From Ulota crispa (Eukaryota > Streptophyta > Bryopsida > Orthotrichales > Orthotrichaceae): 64,000 bases of DNA. Where the stretch lies: positions 14,818,001 through 14,882,000 of the forward strand of contig OY987243.1 in the NCBI GenBank assembly GCA_963920765.1. Reading direction: 5' to 3'. Below are positions 49,061 to 61,039 of the stretch, one piece after another. The notes below the pieces were generated by a model. It ran no database searches. It was not told where the DNA came from and saw only the letters and a program-made list of their open reading frames with translations. A program made the position numbers and the translations under genes. Position 1 is the first letter of the stretch. Every line of letters starts with the position of its first letter.

Positions 49061-49508
49061 AGGTAGCAACATCCATAAGTGTCAAACTGAGGATTTTGGA
49101 GTACAAAAATCAATTGATGAACTTTGAAAATAATATTGTCAAGTTAGGAAGAAAAAATCAAAAATATTGGCATCAATTTCAAAGTTCCAATTGTAAGCAT
49201 TGATTCACAAAGATTTTTCGAAGTCCAAAATCACTAAAATTGTATAGTTGTGTGTAAGAGATGCTAAACATAATGCTTAATGGTTCTTAAATAGTGAGAT
49301 GGGACACTCAAAATTATCATTTTAGTCATCTAAAGGCCAAAACCACCACTTTGTTACCCACAATCATCACTCCATCACTCATAACCATCACTCCGTCACC
49401 CACAACCATCACTTTGTCACCCATAACCATTTGATTTTATATTTAACAATCCTTGACAATGTTAAATGACACACATGGGACATGACAGAGGTGGGTATTG
49501 CTACCTTA
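49061..49508. mobile_element. MITE, AGGTAGGCGCACC subfamily (copy 3)
   Basis: It begins AGGTAGCAACATCCATAAG and ends GGTATTGCTACCT-TA. Interior repeats of CACTCCGTCACCCACAACCA type lie at 49350-49430. The left TA is changed to GA. The terminus overlaps the TTAA target of mini-element G. Confidence 0.75.
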
Positions 49509-49584
49509 ACCCCTAAATGCCTGAGGCACTAAATTCTGATGAGTTCTACATTAGAATTTGATGCCTGAAGCATTTAGGGGTTAA
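49506..49584. mobile_element. 79-bp TTAA-flanked palindromic mini-element G
   Basis: The ends are TTAA-CCCCTAAATGCCTGAGGC and GATGCCTGAAGCATTTAGGGG-TTAA. It is essentially two termini of the CCCCTAAAGG family joined back to back. Confidence 0.7.
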
Positions 49585-51456
49585 GCACCCTACCATCCCA
49601 TGCAACAATGGACCAGTGCAAATGGCTAAAAAAATTTGGATTTTCAAATTTACTCCATTAGTCTTAAAACTCTATGGATCTTAGGAAATACTTTGGCTTA
49701 TCAGCCGCAGTCACAATTGTTGAGAATCTCAAATTCCTTTGGGTTTTTTTTTGAGAGGAAATCACCAAAGTACTATTATTGATTATTATTTTTGTTGTTT
49801 TCTAGCGCATGTTCATGCATGGTTTTGGTATTTCCTTGTTGTTTTTTGAACTTTCCAATTTTGATCAAGCATGGAAGTTTGCCCATTAGAATAGGCGAAA
49901 GAATTAGAGCATACTTACAATTTGGAACTTAGGAAGCTTTGATAAAAAAGCATCCATACCTTATAAGGTGGAATAACTTTGTTCTAAATGACTAACCCAC
50001 AAAAATCATAAATGACCAAAATGATTTTTTCAATTGTGTATAATGATTATCAAATGACTTAATCACAATCATTGTGAACATTTACATTTGTTGTGGATTG
50101 ATTGCTAAGCCTACCTAACTCATCAATGACACTCATAGATGTTTCATCTAAAATGTCTCTCGTTTGTAAAACCAAACACAATTAGAGCATGAACGCAATT
50201 AGAGCACACGATCTTAGTCACTTTTCCAATTGTTTTGTACCCTAAACCTCTCTCCTAGCTTATTTATAGCATCCCCATTCCCTAGTGACACACCACCCCC
50301 TCCCTCCTTTGATTTTAAGTGTGATTGAGAGGGAATATCTAAAATGAGGCCAAGTGAGTTTAGAAACCCATTTTCAGCTCCCTGCCCGAGGGTTTTGTAG
50401 TCAGCTTCCCTTGACTATGAGATAACTTTTATTTTACCTTCTTCAAAAATTAAAAATATATATTTGCAAGTACTCTACATGATGTTCTAAGCTTAGACCA
50501 AACGGATTATGTAGTTGAAATTTATTATTATGATAAAATTTTCCATGAAGTTTATTTAGTGTAATGAATGTTTCAACAAAGCAGTTTCCACTTCCAATTT
50601 TTGTAAATTTGCTTTTAAGCATTGGGTGAGCATGAAATTTCTGAAACATATAGCCAACTTCATTCTCCACAAGAAATTTAAAATTGCCCAAAATATTCAT
50701 AAGGTGGAGGATATCATTTGAGTGACCAAAAAATTATTTGGCACCTCGTGCAAGCTCCAAGAAAAGTTTTGACCATACTTTGAATGTTGTAATCTAATAA
50801 ATTAAGCGCATGCTTAATCTGAAATATTGGAAGGGTGTACATAAGTAAGTAACAAAATAGATCTTGCAGTTAAATAACTGAAAAAGTTTCAAAATTTTTG
50901 TCCAGTGATCATTTTCTTGAGAGAGGTCATTTTTGAGCCATTTGAGCATGTAAACACAAAAGAATTTTAGGGTTAAGTATAGTTAAACACAATTTTATGG
51001 GATCAACCATTAGGTAAATCTTTTTTTTGGAAGAAAATTACATCAAAGTCCAAAATCCATATTGTGAACTGCTGTCCAAATTGGCAAACATGAGATTCTC
51101 AATGGTGGGGATTTTACAAATTTACTTGGATTTGATATCAGATTAGTTTTAAAACATTTGATTTATAATTGAGTATAGAATGACCGGTTCGGATTATGTG
51201 ATTACTTGTTCAACTTTCCAAAAATTTAGAGAATGTGTTGAAGGTTTCATATTGGAGTTATGCTAAATTTTCTTAGCAAGACGGTTAGGGGTTAATAACC
51301 CAACGAAGCTTGTTAAGCAACATAAATTGAAGCTTATTCTTCTACCACTCGTACCACCAAGAAGTATATGAAGAGTCAACAACAATAATAGTAACTCTAA
51401 GCAAGGGGCCTCAAAAAGTGCTAGGAAGGGGAAACAAGGACCTGCACAGACTTGGT
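49585..51456. other. AT-rich intergenic
   Basis: No gene was recognised. The minus-strand frame at 50443-50700 has no motif. Confidence 0.4.
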
Positions 51457-51714
51457 TTAACCTTTAAACGGCCGAGCTACTATGATACATACTATGTATG
51501 CTATTGCATAACTGGCATTTGCTACCAACAAAAAGTTTTAATTTGGGACCTTAACTACCTCACTAGAACAACATTGATCTATATTCTAACTTCTTTGTTA
51601 ATCTCAAATATAATAAAGCTGTGGATGCACTCCAAACACAAGAAACTCCAAACACAAGAAAAATACTTTGTATTGTACTGGTCGCAAAGGGCTGCTCGGT
51701 CATTCAAGGGTTAA
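51457..51714. mobile_element. TTAA-flanked mini-element H
   Basis: The ends are TTAA-CCTTTAAACGGCCGAGC and GCTCGGTCATTCAAGGG-TTAA. It is 258 bp and non-coding, a diverged member lying about 240 bp downstream of the MSRA stop codon. Confidence 0.6.
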
Positions 51715-51957
51715 TAGCCAGCATGATGAGGGCATCCTTCCAACGTGTACAGACAGAGACCTCTCACGACCCTGGGCTCGAGTAAAAAGCATTGCTCAGG
51801 TGAAAGACTCGTCCATTCAAACCTACAAGAGAAAATATTTAACAACAAAGAGAATCTTCATGTACACGAAAAGACCGTTTGTGGTCTCAATGTATTCTAC
51901 AAAAGCTTCACCATTGTACAAATTTTCAGCACTCCCAGGCAAAGCAGCATAGTTAGT

Positions 51958-54665
51958 TCAGCCGTAGCACCGGATGGGGTCCTTGCAGCCCTTCTGGGCT
52001 GACTGCTTGAAACCCATTCTGCCACCCCTGGCTAAATACTGCTGGTGGTACGACTCCGCTCTGTAGAACTTCTTTGCCGGAAGCACCTCCGTCACAATCT
52101 TCCTGTTCAACGACTTCTGCCGCTTTTCCAACGATTGCTTAGCTACTCTCTCTTGCTCGGGTGAATACACGTAGATTCCAGATCGGTACTGTGTTCCCAC
52201 GTCACCGCCCTGTGTGCAGTCACACAGTCACACATCCTCAGCGTCTTTGCCAACCACGAATCTTTCCAAAATCACACAAACAGCCTTCCATGCAAAAAAA
52301 TCAAAGGGAAAATTTCATGGATACTCTTGAAGTTTGCCATATTTTCATAAATACCCTGCCCCTGCTTTTTCAGAAATCTCACAAATACCCTTGGACCAAA
52401 ATTTTCAGGCGTTTGTTGTGCATGTCACTTCCTTCTCCCTTTGTGCGCACACTACATTTTTGTTATGTGTGCGCACAAAGGAGGAAGGAAAGTGGCATGC
52501 ACAACAAAACAAACACCTGAAAATTTTGGTCCATGGGTACTTGTGAAATTTCTGAAAAAGCAGGGGTACCTATGAAAATATGGCAAACTTCAGGGGTATC
52601 CATAAAATTTTCCCAACAAAGAAAATGCAAAGCCCCTCATGTACAAATTTGATTTTTTCTTTTTCTTTGTTCTTTTTTTTCCCCGTTGATACAGGGCCTC
52701 CAAAAGAGTTAAGATTATGTCCCTGGCTCATCACAGAGAAGACCAAGAAATGTGGTTTGTGGTTGAAAGTTTCTTGATTATCGCCGCTACCCTGCCCCTT
52801 GGGAATGTCACGACATTATTGAATTGATTATGGTTTTCAACCTATTTCCAACTTTGCTTCCCTAGGGTTCTGTAATTTACATGGGGGTTCACAAGAACAG
52901 GGTTCCAAATCTGCTACCATAATCCTGGCCCGTTGTTGAGATCCCTTTTGAACCAAATTACGGTTTCAAATTTAAGTGGTTACTTGAAGACTGAATTTTC
53001 AAAACCAATACTGTCAAAAATTCTAGTGGGAAGAGGGTCACCACCAAAAACTGGGTTGAATTGTGAAGAATGGATTCTGACATGCGTTCTACTGCTCCCA
53101 CTTAGCCAACTCAAAGCTGCTGCTATAAGCAAACATGAGAACTCAGTCACCCCTCTTGACGTTGCTATAAAATCAAAGAGAAGAATTCCTTATACCTGGC
53201 GATTCAGAGTCGTTGGATCATGGCGGTCCCAGAACAAGTTGAGCAGACTGTCGTAGCTAACTTCGGCCGGATTGTACTGAACCCTCACAACTTCAGAATG
53301 CCCTGACATTCCAAAACCAGAATAAACTTTGTGGCATGAGTACACACTCCAGTCTGGACCCTCTGACATAAGCAAAGGAAAGACATCAAAACCAAGCAAG
53401 CTGTCAATCAGCAGCCACTCACCACAGCAATCCAGCCAATTTTCTCCACAACGCAAGACCACAACCCTTCGAATGGTTTTAGGGTTAACGCACTTTCCAC
53501 AAGTACACCCCAATTGACCAATCTGTACGCAATCACTGTGCTGTAGCTGATCATGAGGGCATGCATTAATGCACTTTTTAGGCATAGGCCTAAGTGACCA
53601 TTTGAGAGCTGACACTAAAATCCCACCTCTCCCACTTGCACGTTGGCACCACATTTAATTGGGCAGCAGCTTGTGCATCATCTGTCATGTTCTTCAATTC
53701 CCAGATGTCTAGCATGACTACTCCTGTTGTTGAGATAATAAGTACTGCTTGGGATCCTCAGAGTTTCTATGTTTTCGAATAATGTAATCAGTTCCATAGC
53801 AAGATCAACCGCATCCTCTTACAACACCCATTCCTGGACGTCTAAAACCCTACTACTGATACTGACTCCTTTCAATTCCCAACCTTCTGTGAACAATGTC
53901 AAAGCAAGCCCAGAACTTGGAAGATGTCGAAAAGGGCAGGTGCGTGCTCAAAGCATTCTCTTCGAAAGGTGACTAAGAAGGTGTTTCTGAAGCCAACAAG
54001 GCCATGGAGTACCAGTTTTGACGTCTAAAACCCTACTCTTAACACTGACTCCTTTCAATTCTCGACCTTTGTGAACAATGACATAGCAAGCCCAGAATTT
54101 GGAAGAGAAAGTGAAATCGAAAAGGGCAGGTGCGAGCTCAAAGCATTCTCTTCGACAAAAAGGCGACTAAAAAGGAGATTTTGAGAAGGTGATTTTGAAG
54201 CTACTAAAGCCATGGAGTACCAGTTTTGCCGGAGCACACGGCTTCATAGGACGGGGGATGCAATTGGCCTTGCGTGTAGCCCACCTCCGTCTTCGTCACG
54301 CCCGGCACACGTTGGTAAGCAAGCTCCACACCCCAAAAGCATCCGGCACCGAAGCATGCGTACTGGCATCCACTAGCAGGGGCATTGTCATCCGGCCCTT
54401 GCGCAATAGCCACCCCAGCTGGGTCATAGATCGGTTGGGCACCGAATCCCAGCATCTTCAGAAACCCGCCCACAGCTAGCACTTGCCAGTACTGCTGTCC
54501 CTGCTTGGCAACCGTCGTCTTGTTTGCGCATTGCTGCAACCGAACTGGAGCTAGGAAGCTGGAGCCCAATGGACGCTTGGGAGTGTTGAAGCTGGAAGAA
54601 GCAGTGGCGATGGCGTGTGGGCATGAAACTGTGGCAAGGGCAGTGCAGAGAGCAGCTTGCGCCAT
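51958..54665 (-). CDS. MSRA: plastid methionine sulfoxide reductase A
   Basis: The enzyme reduces the S-epimer of methionine sulfoxide in proteins, using thioredoxin, to repair oxidative damage. Exons 54665-54221, 53302-53196 and 52209-51958 join in frame to 267 residues. Residues 1-60 are Ala/Ser/Thr-rich with few acidic residues, a chloroplast transit-type leader. The catalytic motif GCFWG has its Cys at residue 109. Next come [75 protein letters not shown] and the C-terminal [10 protein letters not shown] with two late cysteines that can serve as resolving residues. The sequence and length match plant plastid MSRA4-type proteins. The ATG at 54665 is the first in frame. Intron 1 (53303-54220) contains a tandem duplication that includes a copy of the exon 1 donor; intron 2 (52210-53195) contains a 309-bp hairpin. 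The gene appears intact. Confidence 0.95.
52306..52614. mobile_element. 309-bp hairpin element in MSRA intron 2
   Basis: Left arm features GGGAAAATTTCATGGATAC, AAGTTTGCCATATTTTCATA, CTGCTTTTTCAGAAAT and GGACCAAAATTTTCAGG are mirrored in reverse order on the right. The loop is flanked by GTGCGCACAC / TGTGTGCGCAC. Arms are about 145 bp with few mismatches, so the insertion is young. Non-coding. Confidence 0.85.
53837..54228. repeat. tandem duplication in MSRA intron 1 including the splice donor
   Basis: GACGTCTAAAACCCTACT ... TGACTCCTTTCAATTC ... AAAGGGCAGGTGCG ... CATGGAGTACCAGTTTTG occurs at 53837-54019 and again at 54020-54228. The second copy ends on the real exon 1 / intron 1 border (54221/54220); the first carries an identical donor-like site at 54013/54012. 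Confidence 0.85.
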
Positions 54666-54962
54666 TGCAACTTGCTCTGATTGCAAAAGCTCGGGGTGCG
54701 AAATTCGGTGGTTTGATGAGAGTGAGGAAATGATGTGGCTTGCAATTGATGGTGCCTGTGCTGCTGCTGGCGGTGTCTGTGCGCCGCTAAGTTACTAGAA
54801 TTTTAGTGAAGGAGATCGAACTGGAGCTGAGCAGGGATCGCTTTTTTCTTTCGATTTTGGCAGTGCAGAAAGCCATCCTTGCTACAATAAGGAAGCTATT
54901 TTCATCCATGGAAATGGATGCCATTCCAAGGTATAGATGAAAATTAGTTTCTTTGTCAAAAC

Positions 54963-56243
54963 TAAGGTAGAAATACCATAAACCATTAAAATAAGCCACT
55001 TGGCCTGTAAGATATGAGGAATTTCTTGAGAAATTGAGCTCAATATGTGCAAAAACAAGGATAAGGAAGAATGGAAAAAAAAAAACTTCTAGAATGAATA
55101 TTTTATGCAATATAAATGTGGATTCTTCATTTGGACCTATTCTTGTTTCATAGATTTACTTAAAACAATTACCTCTAGAACTTTGTTGTGAAACAAGTGT
55201 GAATTAATCAAATGAGAGAAAATTATATCTTTTTAGAATCTTTTTCAAAGCTAGCTTTTGTTGATTTTAGAACAATCTACTTTGCCATTAACCCCTAAAG
55301 GACCAGACCCCCTTTTTAGAAACATAGCAATTTTGGGCAAGTACTTGTGATATTGGAGCTTTTCATATTTTAGGCTAATATTTTAATAGAATTTGGGGAT
55401 GAGATTTATCTTTCATATGCACCAAATTTCATGACATTTGGAATTATGAGTAAAAGGTTTTGGCCTAATATGTTACTTTTTTTGTTTGTCGGGTAGCCTA
55501 GGCAGATTTTAATTTTAATTTTTTTTTCAAAAACAAAAATTTTAAATTGGTTTAGGAGATTTATGTGAATGTAGGAAGCTTTGAATCATTCTGTTTGGAT
55601 CAACGAGATGAAAGTTATGAAGATTTTTTGTTTGCGGGCAATTGTGGATTCTTTGCTCCAAAATAAACTTTGAAGTCCTTTATTTTACTCAATTTTCAAC
55701 ATTTTGGAAAAAAAACAAAACGAAAGGATGAATATTGTTTATGACAACATTATGACCATGGGGATTGGCATTTTTCATTTCCATGATTATATTCTTAACA
55801 ATTTAAAGTTCTAAATCATTCTCTACTTCTTTTTACTTATTAATTTTTTTCCATATGTTATATAACTCCAAATGATTTGAAACTTTTTTGACATGTACTT
55901 TATTGAGGTGGAACAAGGAATTTAGAGAAGCACCACCCACATGGCCTTTTTTCCTTAGGAATTTCACCTTCTGAAGGGTAGCTGCCCGGTTTTTCACAAG
56001 TCGTTTTTGAATATTCAAACCATTCTAACTTCTAATCCACGCGGTATAAAACTTTGAAATTTTTTCCACATCTTCTATAACCATTCTTTTACAAGATCCT
56101 ATGGTCACACATGCATAAAAATGTATTTGTTTTCAAATTTGATTGATGCTCTAAAACTAGCAGTTTTGAAGAGTTTTTGGTGAAAACTTTGCTTGGTCTT
56201 TTAGGGGTTAAAGGGGGTAACAGTTTATGGTATTACTACCTTA
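54963..56243. mobile_element. AGGTAG-family MITE interrupted by element D
   Basis: The ends TA-AGGTAGAAATACCATAAACC and GGTTTATGG-type AGTTTATGGTATTACTACCT-TA are inverse repeats. Removing the 924-bp TTAA element D at 55288-56211 leaves about 360 bp, the normal size for this family, so D jumped into an existing copy. Confidence 0.65.
55288..56211. mobile_element. TTAA-flanked element D (piggyBac-like, non-autonomous)
   Basis: It is 924 bp with left end TTAA-CCCCTAAAGGACCAGACCCC and right end GGTCTTTTAGGGG-TTAA. The subterminal ATTTTGGGCAAGTACTTGTG mirrors the right flank of element A. Non-coding; nested in the MITE at 54963-56243. Confidence 0.7.
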
Positions 56244-56555
56244 GTCCAAATGAGCAATATCATCTCATATTGTGGAGTAGTCAAGTGATTCATCCATTGC
56301 AAAAGGGATAATACATAATCAAATATCCTCTCAAAAAAACTTTGAACTAATTTTGGAAATTGATATGTGCACACCTGAAGCTTGATATATGCATATTTGG
56401 GATAAATCACTATCAACAAACTGAATTTGGAAAATTTGAATTCAAATTTGGATTGAAAGACCTTCATGTAGTCTAGATCCACATAGGAGGATACAGCTGA
56501 ACAATGCCTAGTGGAAAATCTTAATTAAGGAGAAAATTATTACTTTTATCCTTGT

Positions 56556-56671
56556 CACTACAAGAAAACAGTCTTTGAATTGACGAAACATGTCTAGATT
56601 GACAAAAAAAGTCTAAATTGACACGTCCAAATCTACAAAAATATGACCAAATTGACATTGTTTTCTTGTAA
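56556..56671. mobile_element. small CACTA-ended foldback
   Basis: The left end CACTACAAGAAAACAGTC is the canonical plant CACTA terminus; the right end GACATTGTTTTCTTGTAAT is its inverse with the last bases eroded. The interior repeats AAATTGAC. About 115 bp. Confidence 0.7.
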
Positions 56672-57374
56672 TTATATAAAAAACTAAGCTTTTCTTTAGG
56701 TGTTGTTTAATTGTAGCCTCCTTTATAATTCTAGACTAAATGAAATCAAGGTTTCTAAATCTAATCTAAATTCAATTTTTTAATTCAACTTGATGATGGT
56801 ATATATCTAAAGTTTACCTCAAGTATGCATATATCAAACCCCGGGTGTGCACATATCAACTCCCTTAATTTTTAGCAATGGTGTATACAATTCACTATCA
56901 ACTGATAACTGATCGTAACAAACTACATAGATTGTAATAAATTTGTAATATCTGTTATATGTTATAGTACATTGATCTTTGAGATTGGTGTGAAATATTT
57001 AAGACTAATATCAATTTAATGATAAATCTATAATGAATTCCACGAGATTATTGAGATAAATTATAAACACAAGAAGGACTTGAACAACATGTCTGTTCAC
57101 CTTTAAAAAAAAAAGTACGAAACATGGTTTGCTTACACCAAGCTTTGAGACTCATACGTGGTACAATTCATCACATATTATATCAAGTGCTGGTTTTAAG
57201 ACTTGGTGTAAACATACCATGTTTATAGCAGTGTTTGATTCAAATAATTTCAACAAGCTAAAGCTTGACTAGCTAGGTAGTTGCTGGAAAGTTGGAGCTT
57301 TCGTGTTCATTTTTGAGATACTGGATGTTGGGATTTGTGAAAATGATAAATTTTTGGATTGTTGAAAACCAAAA
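56672..57374. other. AT-rich intergenic
   Basis: CAAGCTTTGAGACTCATACG near 57140 and TTTTAAGACTTGGTGTAAAC near 57200 with CATG(G)TT on each side form a weak inverted pair. No gene was recognised. Confidence 0.35.
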
Positions 57375-57375
57375 G

Positions 57376-57465
<90 letters not shown>
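57375..57465. repeat. (AT)n microsatellite
   Basis: About 90 bp of almost uninterrupted AT repeat. The Ile/Tyr-rich frames crossing it are artefacts. Confidence 0.97.
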
Positions 57466-57468
<3 letters not shown>

Positions 57469-59840
57469 TTATATTTATATTGATAGAATTTTTTTTCCTC
57501 AAATAATTTTGTATAGGCAAGTGTATTTTGAGACAACTTCCTAGATTGATTTATTATGTTAACAAAAGGTTTTTCAAAGACCAAATCAAAAGAAACAAGA
57601 AGTCACAATTTGAATTCTACTTAGAGTAGGAGCACTCATAAGCATCAGTTTAAAGGTTTTGAACATGATTTGTATTAATAAACAATTAGTGAATTATAGG
57701 ATCTTATTAGGAATAGAAAAATAATGAGTCTACACTTTTGAATGTATTATTTGGATACTGTGAGAATAAGTTGTGAACTTTTAAAGAGCAAATTGCTATT
57801 GCACCCATAACCAATATTAAGATTTCATGTTCACAAGTTGTACATCCTTGTAATTACATCTATTCATTTCCACAAATTTTTCAAGATTTCATAGGTGATG
57901 GTTATGGGGACACTTACGCTTATGGGTGTTCCTACCTTAAGTGAAGTCCAATACCACAAGCTCAGCCACATAAAGCGTTGGCTATGCCAAGTGTTTATTT
58001 TTCTTTTTGGGCAAGTATTTTGCCAAAAGCTTATACCATATGGCAAAATTTTTTTTCTTTTTTTTTTTCTTTTTTTTGGTTTTCTAGCCAATGGTAGTGT
58101 GGCATTCTTTGAAAATGGCTTTTAGCTTGTGGGCTTCATCCCTATTTTTTGTTGGAGTTGAAGGCGGCCCGTATGCATGGACTATTGGAGCATCATGGCT
58201 ATTAATAATGAAATGAAGGAGAAGTTGGCACAATCAACTTTTTTGATAGTGCCTTTGGATCCATCTCATCATAAAATGATGACATCAAATCTCAATTTGA
58301 TAATTTTTACAAAAGTCTATGCTGCAATGCAATTTTCATTATTGCAATTGGGCATTTTTTGAATAATTTTCCCCCTTTTTTTATAAGCTTGAAGCTCACT
58401 TCTTCTTTTTTGAGACAATTGGACCTTTTATTGCCCAAAAAAAAAACCTTGCCATATGGTCAATGGTTATAATATCAAAAAATGTACGTGACAAAAGTGG
58501 AAGTATCATGAAATCCCTCTTAGTAAAGACCTGGCTCTCAAATATTTAGATGAAAGTTGCTAATAATAACCAAAATTATGGGTGAACATGCACATTCTAT
58601 CTAATCTTTCTTGACTTCTATGCATTTTAGGGTGAGTTGCTTGATTCACTAGTTTCAAATCTTGAAGAGACTAAAATTTTCATAGAGGTGTTTTAGCAAG
58701 AGAAAATAGTAGTTTTAACACACGAAATTGAAACCAAGAGTTTTGTGCATCTAGCAAGATTAATAAAGTGCAAACATATGCTCTCACACGTGAAAAAACA
58801 AAGGAAATGACAAAATATCAATCTTGAAATCACATTAAGAAATCAATACTTTTATGTCACAAAAAGAGTTGGAGGCAAATACAAATATGGTTGAGAGGTC
58901 TATCCAAGCATTGCAACCCCCTTATTGATTGGTAATCATTACTTTGCCATAAACTTAGCTCCATGATGTATAGTACATTATAGCCAACAACTCCTTACAT
59001 TCAACTAGTAAGGTGTGTTATTTCCAATTGTAGCAAGGGTAGGTGCTTTGAAATGTGTTCTTCTATTCTTTTCAAGGTTGGGACCACTTAAGTCATGCCA
59101 CGTGTCCCAAAGTGAAGTAGGAAGTAATGAGCAAAAAGAAGTTTGATTATTATTGGAATTGCATGAGTCTAAAGGTTGGAAATGGTTTCAAAACATTTTT
59201 TGACTCCCAAAATTCACAATAATTTCAATTTTACAAAAACAATTATAAAAAATTTGAAATCCCAATATTTCTTATCTTCCTACACAAAATAATTATTGCT
59301 TGCTTCAAACTCTTTGTACTTTGTTGCATAATCGCTTTAGTTACCGGATATGGGTGCTTCCACCTTAGTCAAGTTTAGACAATCACTGAATACTCCAAAG
59401 CTTCTTTGGCTTTCCATGCCTAAGGTGAGGTCTGATTTCTATAGTGCCACTCTGAGATCCATATAATCACTGTGCAAGCAAGTAAATCGCAAGAAGGCTT
59501 GAGTGGATAGTGGATGCAGATGATGAGATTCATCCATTGTTTAAGTTACTAATGAATGGAAACATTCCTACCACATTCCTCAAACAAAGCGTAGGAATGC
59601 AAGACACTTGCTTTTCTTTGGAGAAACATCATAGCTTTGTCCTACAATAGGTTGGGCAGATGTCAGAATTTGGTTTTTGAATCTTACAAACGCAATATTT
59701 TACCTCCCTTCACTCCTGATTGGTCCCAACCCTTGTTGCCTAGACGACAAAATTGGTCACAAGCTTTGCACGCCTAACTTACCTCACAGCATCACCCAAT
59801 TTTGAGCCAGCACGGCAACCCAAATTGTTTGCACATAGCC
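57466..59840. other. AT-rich intergenic with solo MITE ends
   Basis: At about 57893-57942 GGTGATGGTTATGGG, ACGCTTATGGGTGTTCCTAC and CTTA form an isolated right end of the AGGTAGGCGCACC MITE. GGATATGGGTGCTTCCACCTTA near 59346-59367 is another. No gene was recognised; the short frames are composition-driven. Confidence 0.4.
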
Positions 59841-60150
59841 ATGGCGCTTATTGCTCGCGCTGTTGTAGTTGAGTGTGCGCAGGTCGTCCAATACCCCAAC
59901 CTTCGACTTCTGGCCTCAAGCTTTTTAGTTTGAAGCAAGAAGACCATGTTTCTGACCTCAAGCTTTCTAGTTCTAGTTCAAGGCAGGAAGACGATGTTCC
60001 TATTGATGTGTGCTTGGGAGCCCGGTGCTCTTGAGGCTTGGAGCTTGTGAACCATGTTGTGCCAAGTGTGACGTGACAAAGACCAAGGTGGGCTATGCAT
60101 ACGGGCATCTGCATCTCTTTAGTGACAAAACCAAGCACCAGTGGTACTCC
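59841..60150 (+). pseudogene. second decayed MSRA exon-1 copy
   Basis: A plus-strand ATG at 59841 opens MALIARAVVVECAQVVQYPN, similar in style to a transit peptide. Near 60012 the frame reads CLGARCS, stop, GLELVNHVVPSVT, matching [21 protein letters not shown], with TGG of the catalytic motif now TGA. After a frame change TKTKVGYAYGHLH matches [13 protein letters not shown]. Exons 2 and 3 are absent. The end GICISLVTKP resembles the 48-kb pseudogene, so the two dead copies probably share an ancestor. Confidence 0.7.
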
Positions 60151-61039
60151 TGCCCTCTGACAATTTATATTTGTGAGCCACATTTTTGCGTTGCATTTGA
60201 AAAGGAGTCTTTGAGCTTGGGCTGCTGTCATTTGTCATGCAATTTTTTTTCTTTGTTAACTTCATTTTTTCTTCTGGATTTTGGGCTGGCTTTGGCTTTT
60301 AAGTTGAAAATGTAGGTCAAGGGTGTCAGGGTCTAGGGTTGGGAGGTTGAAGTCAGCATTGAGAAAGAGTTTGAGATGTGAAGGAATGGGAGATGGAAGG
60401 GAATGTGATCAAGCTAGATATTGGATTAGTCCAAATGTTAAGAGAAGGAACTTCAATGGCTCTCAAGTCGTACTCATTGTGTAGAGCAGTGGTAAAAAGG
60501 ATGATTAGTTGTGGTAGTAAGCTAAGACATGGAACATGATGAGCCTCTAGATGTTTGATGCAAGGAGCTGCCCACATCCAAGTTGAATGGGGAAGAATTC
60601 AGCAATCAAGCCCCGGCAATGTCAATTGAACATACACATTCAAAAGCAAAAGCATCTATTGCAAAATGCAACACATTTAACTAAGCGTAAATTTTAAACA
60701 CAATCATGGAGAATGAGAAAGTGTGAGGTAGTTAGTGTGTGAGAACAATTTGATGCGTGAACAATCATTTGGTATGGCAAGCATGATTCTAAAAAGCACG
60801 CTAGCCCTGACTAAAAGCATTGTTGTGATTGTGTTTTTGCATTGTGGAGGGAATTGGTTAGTTTTATGTTCTTGCATCGTAGAGGAAGTTGGTTACTTTG
60901 CTTTTAGGGCTATTGTTGATGGATATTGTGCTTATAGCTTGGTTCAAATTATTTTTGTGTGTTCCTTTTTTGTGCAAGCGTTCTACATGGAGTGCTCCCT
61001 AATGGTGTAACATTATTTTGATTGGAAATATCAGGGCAT
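60151..61039. other. intergenic
   Basis: No gene was recognised; the frame at 60735-61010 is hydrophobic but shows no family motif. Confidence 0.35.

Noticed and set aside
57269-57584. Ile/Tyr-rich open frames
   Set aside because: They are translations of the (AT)n microsatellite.
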